Counted from the first letter of the stretch, positions 51,148-61,219 are shown. The stretch: 64,000 nucleotides of DNA from Caulobacter mirabilis (GCF_002749615.1 NZ_CP024201.1:4293501-4357500); one strand, 5' to 3'. The notes: generated by a model from the letters alone, not told the origin. Numbers and translations are program-made.

Positions 51148-53532
51148 CTAGAAGGCGCGATCGAACGCGACGCCGATGGTGCGGGGAGGCTCGACGAACC
51201 GCTGCGGCCCGCTGGAGAGCGTGACCCCCCGGGCGTCCGTGATGTTGTTGACGAACAGGCTGAATTCCGTCGAACCGTGGCGCAGAGTCAGGCGACCGTT
51301 GAAGACGTGATAGCCGTTCTCGGCCGGCGTCGCGCCGAGGTTGGACGGCGCGCGCGACGCGAACCTGTGCGACAGCGTCAGGGTCGGCTGCAGGGGAAGA
51401 TCAGCCCAGCGGTAGGCGACGGTCTCGGACAGACGCCATTTCGCGGCCCCCGGCAGGACGAGATCCCGGGGGGTCAGGCCAGGCTCCAGGTCAAGCTCGG
51501 CGTCCAGGTAGGTGAGGTTGGCCTGCACGGCGAGGTTCGGCGCCGGGGCCCAGCTCAACGCGCCCTCGAAACCGTAGCTGTCGGCCTGCTTCAGGTTGGT
51601 CACGTAGCCGACGCCGGGGGCGGCGAGACGAACCTGCACGTCGCGCCAGAGGATCCCGAACACGGCCGCATCAAGGCTGATGCGCCGATCGGCGGAAGCC
51701 AGCTTCACGCCGATCTCGGCGTTCCACAGCGTATCGGGCTGGAAAGTGGTGGCCGGCCCGCCGGAGAGGTCGATGTTGAGGCCGCCGTACCGCGCGCCCT
51801 TTGACAGGGTGGCGTAGACGAGACGTCGATCGTCCGGCCGCCACGAGACGGTCACCTTCGGCGTGAACCCCTTCATGTCGAAGTCGGCGCTGTGGCGATC
51901 GGTGACGATGTCGACGCCCGCTAGGTCGCTCTCCGTCAGGCGGAACAGACGGCCGCCGACTTCGATCCGCCAGTGCGGCGCGAGCTGGTAACCCGCTTCC
52001 GCGAACAGCGTGCCGACCCGCGCCTCGTAGCCGTAGCTCATGGCCGCGAGCAGTTTCGCCGCCGGTCTGGCGGAGCGTGGAGCCGCCGTGTAGACGCTCT
52101 CGACGCTCACCCGCGTCTGGTCGTAGACAGCGCCCAGCAAGAACGACAGACGCCGGTCGGCGGGCGACGCCAGGCGGATCTCCACCGCATCCCCGCGCGA
52201 GCCGTAGTTCTCGGCGGATTCGTCGACGATCGCGCCGTCCTGCGCACGCTGGAAGCTGCCGCCCACAAAGCGTTTCTTGTCGCGCCGAGAGGCCTGAAGC
52301 GTCAGCGTCCCCCATCGCGTGTTCTGGTCGACGCGCAGCAGGGCAAGCTGTGTCCTGAGGTCGACCGCCTCCGGAAACGGGCTGTTCTTGACGGAGAGAG
52401 GATCCTCTTCCTCGTAGCCCAGATCCGCCGTGTCCTGCGACTGCGTCAGCCACATCAGGCTCACCCACGTCGAGGCGGTCGGAACCCAGGCCAGCTGAAG
52501 ACGACCGCTACGGGTCAGCAAGGTGTTGCTGTTCTTGCCGACGCTGACGTTGTCGACGAAGCCGCCGTCCCTTCGGTAGTTGTAGGTCGCGCGCAGGGCC
52601 AGGACGTCGCCGACGACCGGCAGGTTGACCATCGCCCGCGCGGTTCCGGATCCCGCGCCGCCATCGACCCGCGCGGCCGACAGCTGGAGCCGCGCCTCCC
52701 GTTGCGCGAGGTCGGGCTTGCGGGTCTGGAAGTTGATGGCGCCGCCGAACGCCGAGGCGCCGTACAGCGTGGTCTGCGGGCCACGAAGGATGGTGATGTT
52801 CTCGAGGTCGAAGGGGTCGATCTCGATCGCTCCCGTCGCCAGGTAGGGATCGGTCAGCGGCGTCTCGTCTATGAAGTAGCCGACCACGCCCTGCCCGCGC
52901 GACACGCCCGAGCTGGTCGTGATGCCGCGAATGGCGGCGCTCGACACGCCCGGCGCGATGGCGTTGAACTGGACGCCGGGCGCCATCGGCAGGATGTCGC
53001 TCAGACCCCGCCCCGTCTGCCGGTCCAGGAGGTCGCCCCTGATCGCCGTGAGCGAGGTCGTCGAGGCCTGGGCGGTCTGCGGACGCTTAAGCGCCGTGAT
53101 GACGACCGGCTCCACCGCGACGGGCGGCCGAACCTCCTCCTCCGCGATTTCCGCGGGCGGGGGAGATGATCTTTCTCCCTTCGACGCCGTCCGGACGGGA
53201 GGCGTGGCGGCGGACCGCGCCACGATCATCAGCGCCCCGGACCGGCTCCGCTCGTAGCCGAGGCTGGTGCCGGCCAATAGGCGTTCGATCGCCGCCTCGG
53301 CCGTGAAGGCGCCCTTGAGACCGGACACGCGTCGGCCGCGGACCAGGGCGTCGGTGAAAATCAAGGGCTGGCCCGTGGTGGTTCCATATCGCCGGAGCGC
53401 CGGCCCGAGCGCGCCCGCGGGAATATCGAAGGCGAAAGTGCGCTGATCCGCAAAGGCGGCTTGCGGCGCGACGGCGAGAAAGACGCCCGCCGCACCGACC
53501 AAGGATAGCCAGCGTGCGCCCCGGTCAATCAA
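51148..53532 (-). CDS. TonB-dependent receptor with N-terminal STN signalling domain
   Basis: 794 residues if the TTG at 53532 is the start, which gives a complete signal peptide (ending AAFA). The STN domain is at about 33-105 (FDIPAGALGPALRRYGTTTGQPLIFTDALVRGRRVSGLKGAFTAEAAIERLLAGTSL). A linker precedes a TonB box region (VEPVVITALKRP), the plug (ITILRGPQTTLYGASAFGG) and a barrel ending GVAFDRAF. It is divergent from a sigma-FecR pair at 53761-55359, which is its likely signalling partner. The next gene downstream is the orphan OmpR-type regulator. Confidence 0.92.
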   Translation of the reverse strand: MIDRGARWLSLVGAAGVFLAVAPQAAFADQRTFAFDIPAGALGPALRRYGTTTGQPLIFTDALVRGRRVSGLKGAFTAEAAIERLLAGTSLGYERSRSGALMIVARSAATPPVRTASKGERSSPPPAEIAEEEVRPPVAVEPVVITALKRPQTAQASTTSLTAIRGDLLDRQTGRGLSDILPMAPGVQFNAIAPGVSSAAIRGITTSSGVSRGQGVVGYFIDETPLTDPYLATGAIEIDPFDLENITILRGPQTTLYGASAFGGAINFQTRKPDLAQREARLQLSAARVDGGAGSGTARAMVNLPVVGDVLALRATYNYRRDGGFVDNVSVGKNSNTLLTRSGRLQLAWVPTASTWVSLMWLTQSQDTADLGYEEEDPLSVKNSPFPEAVDLRTQLALLRVDQNTRWGTLTLQASRRDKKRFVGGSFQRAQDGAIVDESAENYGSRGDAVEIRLASPADRRLSFLLGAVYDQTRVSVESVYTAAPRSARPAAKLLAAMSYGYEARVGTLFAEAGYQLAPHWRIEVGGRLFRLTESDLAGVDIVTDRHSADFDMKGFTPKVTVSWRPDDRRLVYATLSKGARYGGLNIDLSGGPATTFQPDTLWNAEIGVKLASADRRISLDAAVFGILWRDVQVRLAAPGVGYVTNLKQADSYGFEGALSWAPAPNLAVQANLTYLDAELDLEPGLTPRDLVLPGAAKWRLSETVAYRWADLPLQPTLTLSHRFASRAPSNLGATPAENGYHVFNGRLTLRHGSTEFSLFVNNITDARGVTLSSGPQRFVEPPRTIGVAFDRAF

Positions 53533-53643
53533 TCGAAGGCCGGCCTGACTGGAAGCGGAACCCGCAAGACGACAAACCCCTTAAGCACTGATACAAAATA
53601 ACAGTCGCGCTCCCCACGCCAGCGGACAAGTCGTCACAACCTT

Positions 53644-53672
53644 CCAAGGCGGAAGGCCGGGCGTCGCCTTGG
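53644..53672. repeat. Inverted repeat between divergent receptor and sigma genes
   Basis: CCAAGGCG (53644-53651) and CGCCTTGG (53665-53672), perfect 8-bp arms with a 13-nt spacer. It lies in the shared promoter region, about 90 bp before the sigma start; operator or RNA structure, undecided. Confidence 0.45.
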
Positions 53673-53760
53673 TGGACGAAGCCCCTCCCCTCGTGCATTC
53701 AACGAGCGAAATATCGTCCTGAGTCAATTGTGGCGCGACAGGACTCTTGTGTGACGGATT

Positions 53761-54318
53761 GTGAAAAAGAGCGATCCCTCTCCCTTGCCGCCCGAAGACG
53801 GGCCAGGAGACCGCGAGGAGCCGGCAGCCGTCTACCGCCGGCTTCGAGAGCCGCTGCTGCGCTTTTTCGGACGACGGGTCGGCGACCGCGCCGAGGTCGA
53901 GGACCTGACTCAGCAGGTCTTCATGCGGCTGCTGGGCGCACGCGAGACGGAGACGATTGAAAACATCGACGCCTTCGCCTTCAGGATCGCAACCAACCTG
54001 CTGCACGATCGCGGCCGCGCGCATGTACGGCGCCCCGAGGTCGTCCAGGATTTCACGGCGCCCGGCGCGGAGGGGACTCGCCATCTGGTGGAGGATATTT
54101 CGCCCGAGCGCGTCTTCGTAGGCAGGGAAACGCTCGGCGAGGTTTTGGCCACACTGGACGAACTGGGCGAGCGCACGCGCGACATCTTCGTCCTGTTCCG
54201 GATTGAAAAGATGAAGCAGCGCGACATCGCCGCGCTTTACGGCATAGGCCAGAGTACGGTGGAGAAGCACGTCATGAAGGCCGTCCTGCACCTGACCCGA
54301 AAATACGGTTTGGATTGA
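53761..54318 (+). CDS. ECF RNA polymerase sigma factor, FecI-like
   Basis: 185 residues, GTG start after GACGGATT. Sigma-2 is at about 25-85 (DRAEVEDLTQQVFMRLLGARETETIENIDAFAFRIATNLLHDRGR). Sigma-4 is at about 125-180 (LDELGERTRDIFVLFRIEKMKQRDIAALYGIGQSTVEKHVMKAVLHL). It is divergent from an STN receptor and 3 bp before a FecR gene, so this is the second complete receptor-FecR-sigma set of the window. Confidence 0.93.
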   Translation: MKKSDPSPLPPEDGPGDREEPAAVYRRLREPLLRFFGRRVGDRAEVEDLTQQVFMRLLGARETETIENIDAFAFRIATNLLHDRGRAHVRRPEVVQDFTAPGAEGTRHLVEDISPERVFVGRETLGEVLATLDELGERTRDIFVLFRIEKMKQRDIAALYGIGQSTVEKHVMKAVLHLTRKYGLD

Positions 54319-54321
54319 GCC

Positions 54322-55359
54322 ATGCCCATCGACGCCGGTCATGGCGACCTCGACCCTGATATCCTCGAGCAGGCCGCCGCCTGGCGGATCCGGCTCTCGG
54401 AGCAGGGTCTCGAGAGCTCCCTCGAACTCGAAACCTGGCTGGCGGAGGACGCCCGTCATGAGCAGGCCTGGATCGCCGTCGAGCGCTCCTGGAACCGCGT
54501 GGCCCAGGCCGAGGCGGAAGCCGCGCCGCTGGAGCGCGAGCGCGCGCGCCGTCGGGCCCTGCGAAACGCCAGGTCCGAGGGCGCTCGCCGCCGCCTCGGG
54601 ATGGCCCGTCCCGCCGTGGCGGCGAGCGTGGCGATCCTCGTCATCGCCTCGACGGCGGGCGTATGGACCTGGCAGGCCCGGCAGACCCAGACCTACACGA
54701 CCGTTCCGGGTGAACGGCGGACCGTGGTCCTGAAGGACGGCTCCAGCATGCAGCTGGACTCCGGCACGGTGCTGAAGGTGCGATACACGGCGCGGGCCCG
54801 CACGGTTGAGCTGGATCAGGGACAGGCAAGGTTCGAGGTCGCGCATGACGCGGCCCGTCCGTTCAGCGTTCGCGCCGGCGAACAGAGCGTGGTGGCCACG
54901 GGGACGAACTTCAACGTCGACATGCTGCCTTCCCGGCTTCTCGTGACGCTGCTGCAGGGAACAGTCCGGGTCGAACCCCGCCCCCACGGCTGGCGCGTCT
55001 CCAAGACGCAGAGAGCGAACTGGACGCCGGTGAACATGACGGCGGGGCAGGAACTGACGATCCTCAAGAACGGGGCCGCGCCCAGCCTGCGCCAGGCCAA
55101 GACCGATCAGGTCACGGCGTGGAACGCCGGGCTGCTGTCGTTCGACGAGGAACCGCTGTCGTCGGTCGTCGAACGCGTCAACCGCTATGCGAGCGTCGCC
55201 GTCGTGGTGGACGATCCGGCGACGGCGAACCTGCCCGTCAGCGGCGTCTTCAAGGCCGGCGATGTGCCGGGCCTGGTGGATACGGTGACCGAGTATCTGC
55301 CCGTCCAGGCCTCCACCGGCGCGAACGGCGCGATCCATCTCAGCCGACGCGATCGATAG
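54322..55359 (+). CDS. FecR-family anti-sigma regulator
   Basis: 345 residues. The cytoplasmic start is EQAAAWRIRLSEQGLESSLELETWLAEDARHEQAW. One membrane helix is at about 97-116 (AVAASVAILVIASTAGVWTW). The FecR domain contains TVPGERRTVVLKDGSSMQLDSGTVLKV and FSVRAGEQSVVATGTNFNV. The C-terminal STN-like part is LLSFDEEPLSSVVERVNRY ... VSGVFKAGDVPGLVDTV. It is co-transcribed with the sigma gene and converges on a large receptor gene. Confidence 0.93.
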   Translation: MPIDAGHGDLDPDILEQAAAWRIRLSEQGLESSLELETWLAEDARHEQAWIAVERSWNRVAQAEAEAAPLERERARRRALRNARSEGARRRLGMARPAVAASVAILVIASTAGVWTWQARQTQTYTTVPGERRTVVLKDGSSMQLDSGTVLKVRYTARARTVELDQGQARFEVAHDAARPFSVRAGEQSVVATGTNFNVDMLPSRLLVTLLQGTVRVEPRPHGWRVSKTQRANWTPVNMTAGQELTILKNGAAPSLRQAKTDQVTAWNAGLLSFDEEPLSSVVERVNRYASVAVVVDDPATANLPVSGVFKAGDVPGLVDTVTEYLPVQASTGANGAIHLSRRDR

Positions 55360-55388
55360 CCGCCGTCGTCGCTCCCCAAGAAGATCGA

Positions 55389-55420
55389 AGCCCTCCCGCC
55401 CGGCGAAAGGCGAGAGGGCT
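55389..55420. terminator. Hairpin between convergent FecR and receptor genes
   Basis: AGCCCTC (55389-55395) pairs with GAGGGCT (55414-55420), with an inner CGCC/GGCG pairing. No clear T-run on either side. Confidence 0.5.
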
Positions 55421-55460
55421 CCTGTCTAGCCCGCGGTCCGGAGGGCGATCGGGCCCGTGA

Positions 55461-58400
55461 CTAGAACTTCCTCTCCAGTTGGATGAAGAAGCGACGTCCG
55501 AGGAAGTCGGAGCTTCCCCGCAGACTGATGCCGGCGCGGCCGCCGATATCGCTCGAGATAGCAGGCGGCGCTTCGTCGAAGAGGTTGTTGACCCCGACCC
55601 AGAGGGTCGTCTTGTCAAACCGCCGGCGGTAGCTGACGGTGTGATAGATCATCGCCTCCTTGTGCAGCTTCCGGGTGTAGCCCTGCGGATAGTTGGCGCT
55701 GGGCAGGGTCTTTTCCCCGGTCTCGAAGAATCGCTCGTTCGACGACTCCCCGATGTAGCTCACGCTCCAATAGTAGGTGTTGTCGCCGGACCGGAAGCTG
55801 ACATTGGTGTCGCTGGTGAACTCGGGGTTCTGCAGCGTGCCGGTGTAGTTGGTCAGCCGCTCACCCTCGGCGGACTGGGCGACGAAGGCCTGCCACGTCG
55901 TCTGGGAGTCGATGTTCAACGTCCCCGACGTGAAGGTGTGGCTGAAGTTGATCCCCAGATCGACGCCGCGCGCCACCTGCCGGCTGATGTTCACATAGTT
56001 GTCGGTGATCCGAACGACGTCGTGCGTGATCGGATCCCGGACCAGGAGCTTGCAGTAGACTTCCGGGTTGATGTTCGAGCCATAACAGCCATTGAGGATG
56101 TTCGAGGCGCCGTAGTTGTCGACCTGGTCGCGAACGTCGAACGAGAAATAGTCGAGCGCCACCTTCAGGTTGATGTTGGCCGGCGTCCAGACGGCGCCCA
56201 CGGAAATGGCCTTCGAGGTCTCTGGCGTCAGCTTGGCCCCGCCGCCGGTGAAGACCTGCGGCGTGGCCGCGAAGCCGCCGTAGTCGTCCGGGACGCCGGC
56301 CGCGCCGCAGCGCGCCCTCAGCGTGGAGTTGGACGACTCTCCCCAGCGGGTGCAGGGGTCGTTGCCGTTGAAGAAGCTGGTGCTGTCGGCCAGGTAGCGC
56401 TCATAGAGGGCCGGGGCGCGGAACGAGGTGCCCACCGAGCCGCGGAAGCGGTACTCAGAAGACAGGGCCCAATCCAGACCGACCTTGTAGGTCGTATGCG
56501 ACCCGAAGTCGTCGTAGTTGGAGAAGCGCGCCGAGGCCGACAGGTCGACGCTTTCGGCGACCGGCAGGTTCTTGACCACCGGCGCCAGGAACTCGACGTA
56601 GGCTTCGCCGACGTTCTCCGTGCCCTTGGTGACTCCCGCCGTCGAGAAGCCCCAGTAGTTGCGCTTGACCGCCTGCTCGCCGGGGGTGTCCTTCAGCCGA
56701 TCCGAGCGGAAGGCGACGCCGGCGGCGACGCTGAGGGGGCCGGCCGGCAAGCGGAACAGATCGCCCGACAGGTTGGCCTCGAAGGAATGGCGGTCGTAGC
56801 TGGTCCGCCCCTTCTCGTTGCCGAAGAGGAAGGCCCGCTCCTGCGCCGTGAAGTCGCCCCGGAGCACCCGCGGGTCGAGCCAGGGGATCGTCAGACAGGC
56901 GGTCGGCGCGACGGTCATCTGGGCCGGGTTGCAGGCGAGTCCGTTCGAGACGTATTCGTTGGCCTCGTTCACGCCCGTCGCCGCGGTGACCCGGTCCTTG
57001 TAGACGAAGTCCTGCGTATAGTCGGCCCGGCTGGCCGTGTACTCGTAGTAGCTGTCCCACTTGAAGCCGTCGAGGAAGCCCAGACCGCTGACCGTGCCCC
57101 TAAGGCCCAGGACGGCATGCGCGTAGTCGACGGTCTGCTTGCTTTCACTCTTTCGGAGGATGATGGGCGTCACGCGACCGTCGGTGCCGGGGACGAACTG
57201 TCCGTTCACCCTGCAGACCGGGAGGCTGCCGCTGTAGCCGACGAAGCCGCAGGCGGCGCGCAGACCCGCGCCCATGGTGTTCGTGGGGTTGTTGGGGTCC
57301 AGATTGGGGAAGAGCTGGTTCATCCCCGTGAAGCTCGACTCCCGCCGGTTGAACAGAACCTCGGCGTAGGCCGTGGTCGTCGGCGTCAGGTCGTAGCTGG
57401 CGTTGAACAGGCCGGTCAGCAGCGTGCGCGGCGACCGCACATGCTGCTGATCATACAGCGGCGAGGTCGTGTTGAAGTAGGGCTGGGTCGCCACCTGGCC
57501 GCCGCGGCCGGCGCGAACCCAGTCCGGCAGGAACGCCCGTAGATTCAGGCCCGCGGCGGGATAGTTCGGGTAGTTCTCCAGCTTCGGATCATACTGGAAA
57601 TAGCCCCCGAAATAGCGCCCTTCCACGACCGAGTTGCCGATCGTGTTCGAGCACTTGAAGCCGCCGTCGGCGCCTCGGAAATCAACTCGGTTCTTGCCGT
57701 TGATATCGGTGATGTAGTCCTCGGCGCAGGCCGTGTAGCGACGGTCGCCGTGCGTGAGGCCCTTGTCCTCGGTGTAGCTGAACGAGCCCGCGATGTACCC
57801 CTTCGGCAGGGTTTTCCCGTAGGCGGCGTTGAGGGTGTAGACCTCGCCGCCCCCGTGCTGCGGGATGTTCGCGTAGGCGTTGACGGTCAGGCCGTCCATG
57901 TTGGTCTTGGTGATGTAGTTCACCACGCCCGCGACCGCGTCCGAACCGTAGATCGACGAGGCGCCGTCCTTCAGGATCTCGATTTGTTCGAGCGCCATCT
58001 GGGGCAGGACGTTGAGGTCGACGGAGCCGACGCTGCCGCCGACGCCGGCCGGGCCGAGGCGCCGTCCGTTGAGCAGCACCAGGGTCCGCGAGGCGCCGAG
58101 GCCGCGGAGCCCCAGGGTCTGCACGCCCGGACCGCCGGTCACGGCGAAACCGCCCAGCAACGTGTTGATCTGCTGCGAGGTCGTCGCCTGCGGCAGGTTC
58201 TGCAGCAGATCGGCGGCCGTGCTGACGCCTTCCAGCGCCGCCTCCTCGCTGGTGATGATCGTGATCGGCGAGGAACTGGTGAAGTCGGACCGACGGATGC
58301 GCGACCCCGTGATCACCACCGCTTCGACGGCTTCGGCCGTTTCGTGATCAGGCTTCGGCAGGGTTTCGGGCTGCGCGGCCGGCGGAGCCTCCTGCGCCAG

Positions 58401-58472
58401 AGCCAGCGCCGGAACGGCGAGGCCGCAACTCGCGCCCAGAGCGGACGCGAGCAGGAAATGTTTCAATGACAC
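55461..58472 (-). CDS. Large TonB-dependent receptor, paired with an S9 peptidase
   Basis: 1,003 residues from a GTG at 58472. The signal peptide ends ALALAQ. The TonB box is EAVVITGSRIRRSDF, and the plug contains LGASRTLVLLNGRRL and IEILKDGASSIYGSDAVAGVVNYITK, the wording of the large-receptor class common in Caulobacterales, sphingomonads and xanthomonads. The barrel ends RRFFIQLERKF. There is no STN domain. It is divergent from an S9 peptidase across a 268-bp AT-rich gap, which suggests import of peptides or other peptidase substrates. The ligand is inferred only. Confidence 0.92.
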   Translation of the reverse strand: MSLKHFLLASALGASCGLAVPALALAQEAPPAAQPETLPKPDHETAEAVEAVVITGSRIRRSDFTSSSPITIITSEEAALEGVSTAADLLQNLPQATTSQQINTLLGGFAVTGGPGVQTLGLRGLGASRTLVLLNGRRLGPAGVGGSVGSVDLNVLPQMALEQIEILKDGASSIYGSDAVAGVVNYITKTNMDGLTVNAYANIPQHGGGEVYTLNAAYGKTLPKGYIAGSFSYTEDKGLTHGDRRYTACAEDYITDINGKNRVDFRGADGGFKCSNTIGNSVVEGRYFGGYFQYDPKLENYPNYPAAGLNLRAFLPDWVRAGRGGQVATQPYFNTTSPLYDQQHVRSPRTLLTGLFNASYDLTPTTTAYAEVLFNRRESSFTGMNQLFPNLDPNNPTNTMGAGLRAACGFVGYSGSLPVCRVNGQFVPGTDGRVTPIILRKSESKQTVDYAHAVLGLRGTVSGLGFLDGFKWDSYYEYTASRADYTQDFVYKDRVTAATGVNEANEYVSNGLACNPAQMTVAPTACLTIPWLDPRVLRGDFTAQERAFLFGNEKGRTSYDRHSFEANLSGDLFRLPAGPLSVAAGVAFRSDRLKDTPGEQAVKRNYWGFSTAGVTKGTENVGEAYVEFLAPVVKNLPVAESVDLSASARFSNYDDFGSHTTYKVGLDWALSSEYRFRGSVGTSFRAPALYERYLADSTSFFNGNDPCTRWGESSNSTLRARCGAAGVPDDYGGFAATPQVFTGGGAKLTPETSKAISVGAVWTPANINLKVALDYFSFDVRDQVDNYGASNILNGCYGSNINPEVYCKLLVRDPITHDVVRITDNYVNISRQVARGVDLGINFSHTFTSGTLNIDSQTTWQAFVAQSAEGERLTNYTGTLQNPEFTSDTNVSFRSGDNTYYWSVSYIGESSNERFFETGEKTLPSANYPQGYTRKLHKEAMIYHTVSYRRRFDKTTLWVGVNNLFDEAPPAISSDIGGRAGISLRGSSDFLGRRFFIQLERKF

Positions 58473-58637
58473 TAGACTGTACCCCCAATGGTCCTATTCG
58501 ATCCACGCGATATTGCGCAGCTTGGGATCATCTGTGAGGTCGCCCTGCGCGATTATCAAAGTGAACAATTGCAAACATTGGCGCTGAAATTAAAACTCGA
58601 CCTTGAAGACACTGTATTCAACCCCCTATGCGGAGGT

Positions 58638-58652
58638 CATATTCTTAATATG
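58638..58652. promoter_or_regulatory. Palindrome in the shared promoter of receptor and S9 peptidase
   Basis: CATATT-CTT-AATATG, perfect 6-bp arms, inside an unusually AT-rich 58530-58690 stretch between the divergent genes. The whole gap 58473-58740 shows no convincing gene and should hold both promoters. Confidence 0.45.
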
Positions 58653-58740
58653 TCGCCAGATATATTACTCTCGGCAACTTGTGGTTAGCCCAGAGTGGTG
58701 AGAAGCGACAATCTCCTCGGGGGTTGTATTGATCAGGAAG

Positions 58741-60855
58741 ATGTCCCTTCGCCTCGCTGCTCAGCAGGCGATTGCGTTCGGCCTTTGCGTCGCGCCGGGA
58801 GTCGCCGCCGCGGCGCCGGCCGCCCCGCCCGCGGAGGACTTCGGCGCCCGTCCCAGGATCGCGAACGTCACCGTTTCACCCGGCGGGACGCGGATCGCCG
58901 CGCTGATCTCGCCCGACGGCGCTCCGCCCCGGATCGCGGTCTGGGAAACGGCCGACATGACCAAGCCGCCCAAGATCATTCCGGCGGCGGCGGACCTCGA
59001 GTTCAAGTCCGTGCGCTTTCTCAAGGACGACCGGCTGTGGGTGACGGTGTCCCAGCGGTTCGAGGCCGACGGCGGCCGCACCTACGCCTACCGCAGCCTG
59101 CTGACCGATCCGGCGGGGAGCTTCTTCACGACCCTGGCGATCACCAAGCCCGGCGAGAGCAAGGACAAGGCGGGCGTGAGCTATGAGGTCCGAGGCTCGA
59201 ACCGGGGCTTCGGCGGCATGAACCTCATCTCGAGCCTGCCCTCCGATCCCGACTATGTCCTGGCTTCGGACGCGGCGACCGGCTCGGTGTACCGGGTCAA
59301 CGTCCACTCGTCGGCCTCGAACCTGACCTACGAGCGGCTCTACAACGGGTCGGACGAGTACAGCACCGCCGCCTGGAACTGGGACATGACCGATGTCCGG
59401 GCGCGGGTGTACGGCGACTTCATCGACGGCAAGCCGACCCAGGTCGTCCAGATCAAGAACCCGACCACCGGCCAGTGGGAAGACCACTTCAAGAATACGG
59501 TGGCCGATCGCCAGGTCCTGGACGTGGTCGACGTCACCGCCGATCCGGACGTGGTCCTGATCGCCGCCACGCGCGGCGGCGGGCATGCGGCGATCTACCC
59601 CTATTCCGTCAAGGCGCGAACCTTCGGCGAGCCGCTGTTCGCCCACAACGCCTTCGGCGCCACGGGCGTCATCCGATCCCGCGATCCCAAGGAGAAGGGC
59701 ACGGCGGACGAGGGGCGCGTGCTCGGCTACACCTATGGCGGCGTCACCGGGGGCGAGGTCTACTGGATCGACGAGCGCATGAGCCAGACCGCCGCGGCGC
59801 TCAGGAACGCGCTGGGCGCCAAGGAGACGCCCCTGATGTGGGTGGATCCCGACACCAACAAGACGGTCAAGATGACCGTCCCCGAGAACTATGCCGTCTC
59901 GATCAACAGCATGAGCAACGACCGCCGTGTGATGATCGTCGAGCGGGCGGGCCCGAGGGCGCCTGAGGAGTACTACGTCTACATCGACGGCAAGGGCCTC
60001 AACCTGCTGGCGCGGTCGCGGCCGCAGATGTCCGTGGCCGCTCTGGGCGACACCCGGCTGGTCGAATACCCCGCCCGCGACGGCCTGATGATCCCGGCCT
60101 TCCTGACCACGCCCGATCCGAAGATCTGGGGCAAGGGTCCCTTTCCCGCGATCGTGGTCCCTCACGGCGGGCCTTGGTCCCGCGACTACTGGAGCTGGGA
60201 TCCCTCCGGCTGGACCCAGTACTTCGCCGCCCGCGGCTATGCGGTCATCCAGCCTCAGTTCCGCGGCAGCGAGGGCTGGGGGATGAAGCTGTGGAAGGCC
60301 GGCGACGGCGAGTGGGGGCAGAAGATGTCGGACGACAACGACGACGCCGCCCGCTGGATGATCGCCCAGGGCATCGCGCGGAAGGGCCAGGTGGCGCTCC
60401 ACGGCTACTCCTACGGCGGCTTCGCGGCCTTCGCCGCGGGGGTGCGCGGCTCGACCGGCGAGTTCCGGTGCGCGATCGCCGGCGCCGGGGTGGCGGAACT
60501 GCCCCGCTGGCGCAACCTGGTCAGCGACTCGCCCTTCGGCCGCGCCTTCCAGGGGGAAACCCTGCGCGGCATGGATCCGTGGCAGAGGGCCGCCGAGACC
60601 TCGATCCCGATGATGATCTATCACGGCGACCGCGATCAGCGCGTGCCGATCCGCGAAGGGATGGGCATGTACGAGAAACTGCGCGCCGCCGGCAAGCCGG
60701 TGACCTTCCTGGAACTGAAGGACATGGGGCACCAGTACGACAAGTGGTCCGCCGACAACGTCAAACAGGTCCTGACCGGCGTCGAGACGTTCCTGGCGAA
60801 CGACTGCGGGCTGCCGCCTCCGGGTCGAGCAACAGCGCCGTCATCCAGTCAGTGA
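58741..60855 (+). CDS. Exported S9-family prolyl oligopeptidase-type peptidase
   Basis: 704 residues from the ATG at 58741. A TTG at 58729 has better ribosome-site spacing and would add four residues. The signal peptide ends GVAAAA. An N-terminal beta-propeller is followed by the catalytic alpha/beta-hydrolase at about 460-695: IVVPHGGPWSRDYWSWD, GYSYGG (nucleophile Ser), the Asp in YHGDRDQRVP, and the His in LKDMGHQYDKW. Such enzymes cut peptides after Pro or remove N-terminal di- or tripeptides. It is divergent from the large receptor and ends at a strong terminator. Confidence 0.92.
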   Translation: MSLRLAAQQAIAFGLCVAPGVAAAAPAAPPAEDFGARPRIANVTVSPGGTRIAALISPDGAPPRIAVWETADMTKPPKIIPAAADLEFKSVRFLKDDRLWVTVSQRFEADGGRTYAYRSLLTDPAGSFFTTLAITKPGESKDKAGVSYEVRGSNRGFGGMNLISSLPSDPDYVLASDAATGSVYRVNVHSSASNLTYERLYNGSDEYSTAAWNWDMTDVRARVYGDFIDGKPTQVVQIKNPTTGQWEDHFKNTVADRQVLDVVDVTADPDVVLIAATRGGGHAAIYPYSVKARTFGEPLFAHNAFGATGVIRSRDPKEKGTADEGRVLGYTYGGVTGGEVYWIDERMSQTAAALRNALGAKETPLMWVDPDTNKTVKMTVPENYAVSINSMSNDRRVMIVERAGPRAPEEYYVYIDGKGLNLLARSRPQMSVAALGDTRLVEYPARDGLMIPAFLTTPDPKIWGKGPFPAIVVPHGGPWSRDYWSWDPSGWTQYFAARGYAVIQPQFRGSEGWGMKLWKAGDGEWGQKMSDDNDDAARWMIAQGIARKGQVALHGYSYGGFAAFAAGVRGSTGEFRCAIAGAGVAELPRWRNLVSDSPFGRAFQGETLRGMDPWQRAAETSIPMMIYHGDRDQRVPIREGMGMYEKLRAAGKPVTFLELKDMGHQYDKWSADNVKQVLTGVETFLANDCGLPPPGRATAPSSSQ

Positions 60856-60891
60856 CGGCCCTCAGCGCCGCCACAGGCCTGGCGGCGCGGC

Positions 60892-60933
60892 GACCGAGCA
60901 TCTTTCCCCAAGGGATGCTCGGTCGTTTTCTTT
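60892..60933 (+). terminator. Strong Rho-independent terminator of the S9 peptidase gene
   Basis: GACCGAGCATC (60892-60902) pairs perfectly with GATGCTCGGTC (60914-60924), followed by GTTTTCTTT. This is the clearest intrinsic terminator of the window, 36 bp past the stop. Confidence 0.93.
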
Positions 60934-61219
60934 CCTCTCGCCCCGCGCCGCTTCCACCGCGCCCGTCGCGTGGGCCCGGATCGCCGGGGGCCTGCCCCAG
61001 CTAAGCCCTGACAACCGATCGAGCGCGCCCGAGGGCGCGCCGGCGTCGATGGCGTCGACGGCGGTCGCGATCAGCTGGACTGGCGGCTTCATCGCCACAG
61101 GCTGGACCATCGCCCCGAAGGCGCGCTGCGGCGCGCTCGAGGATGGGTCCCGTCCGCGCCCCATATCGCGCACCGGCGTGCGCGGGTTATGGGACGCGGT
61201 CCCGGATCGGCGGCGAAAG
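60934..61219. other. Intergenic stretch without recognised content
   Basis: About 290 bp between the terminator and a gene remnant. Short open frames exist on both strands, but none has a family pattern or a ribosome site. I see nothing that can be named. Confidence 0.5.

Noticed and set aside
60862..61173. A 103-codon minus-strand frame after the S9 peptidase
   Set aside because: It overlaps the strong terminator, has no ribosome site and no recognisable pattern.
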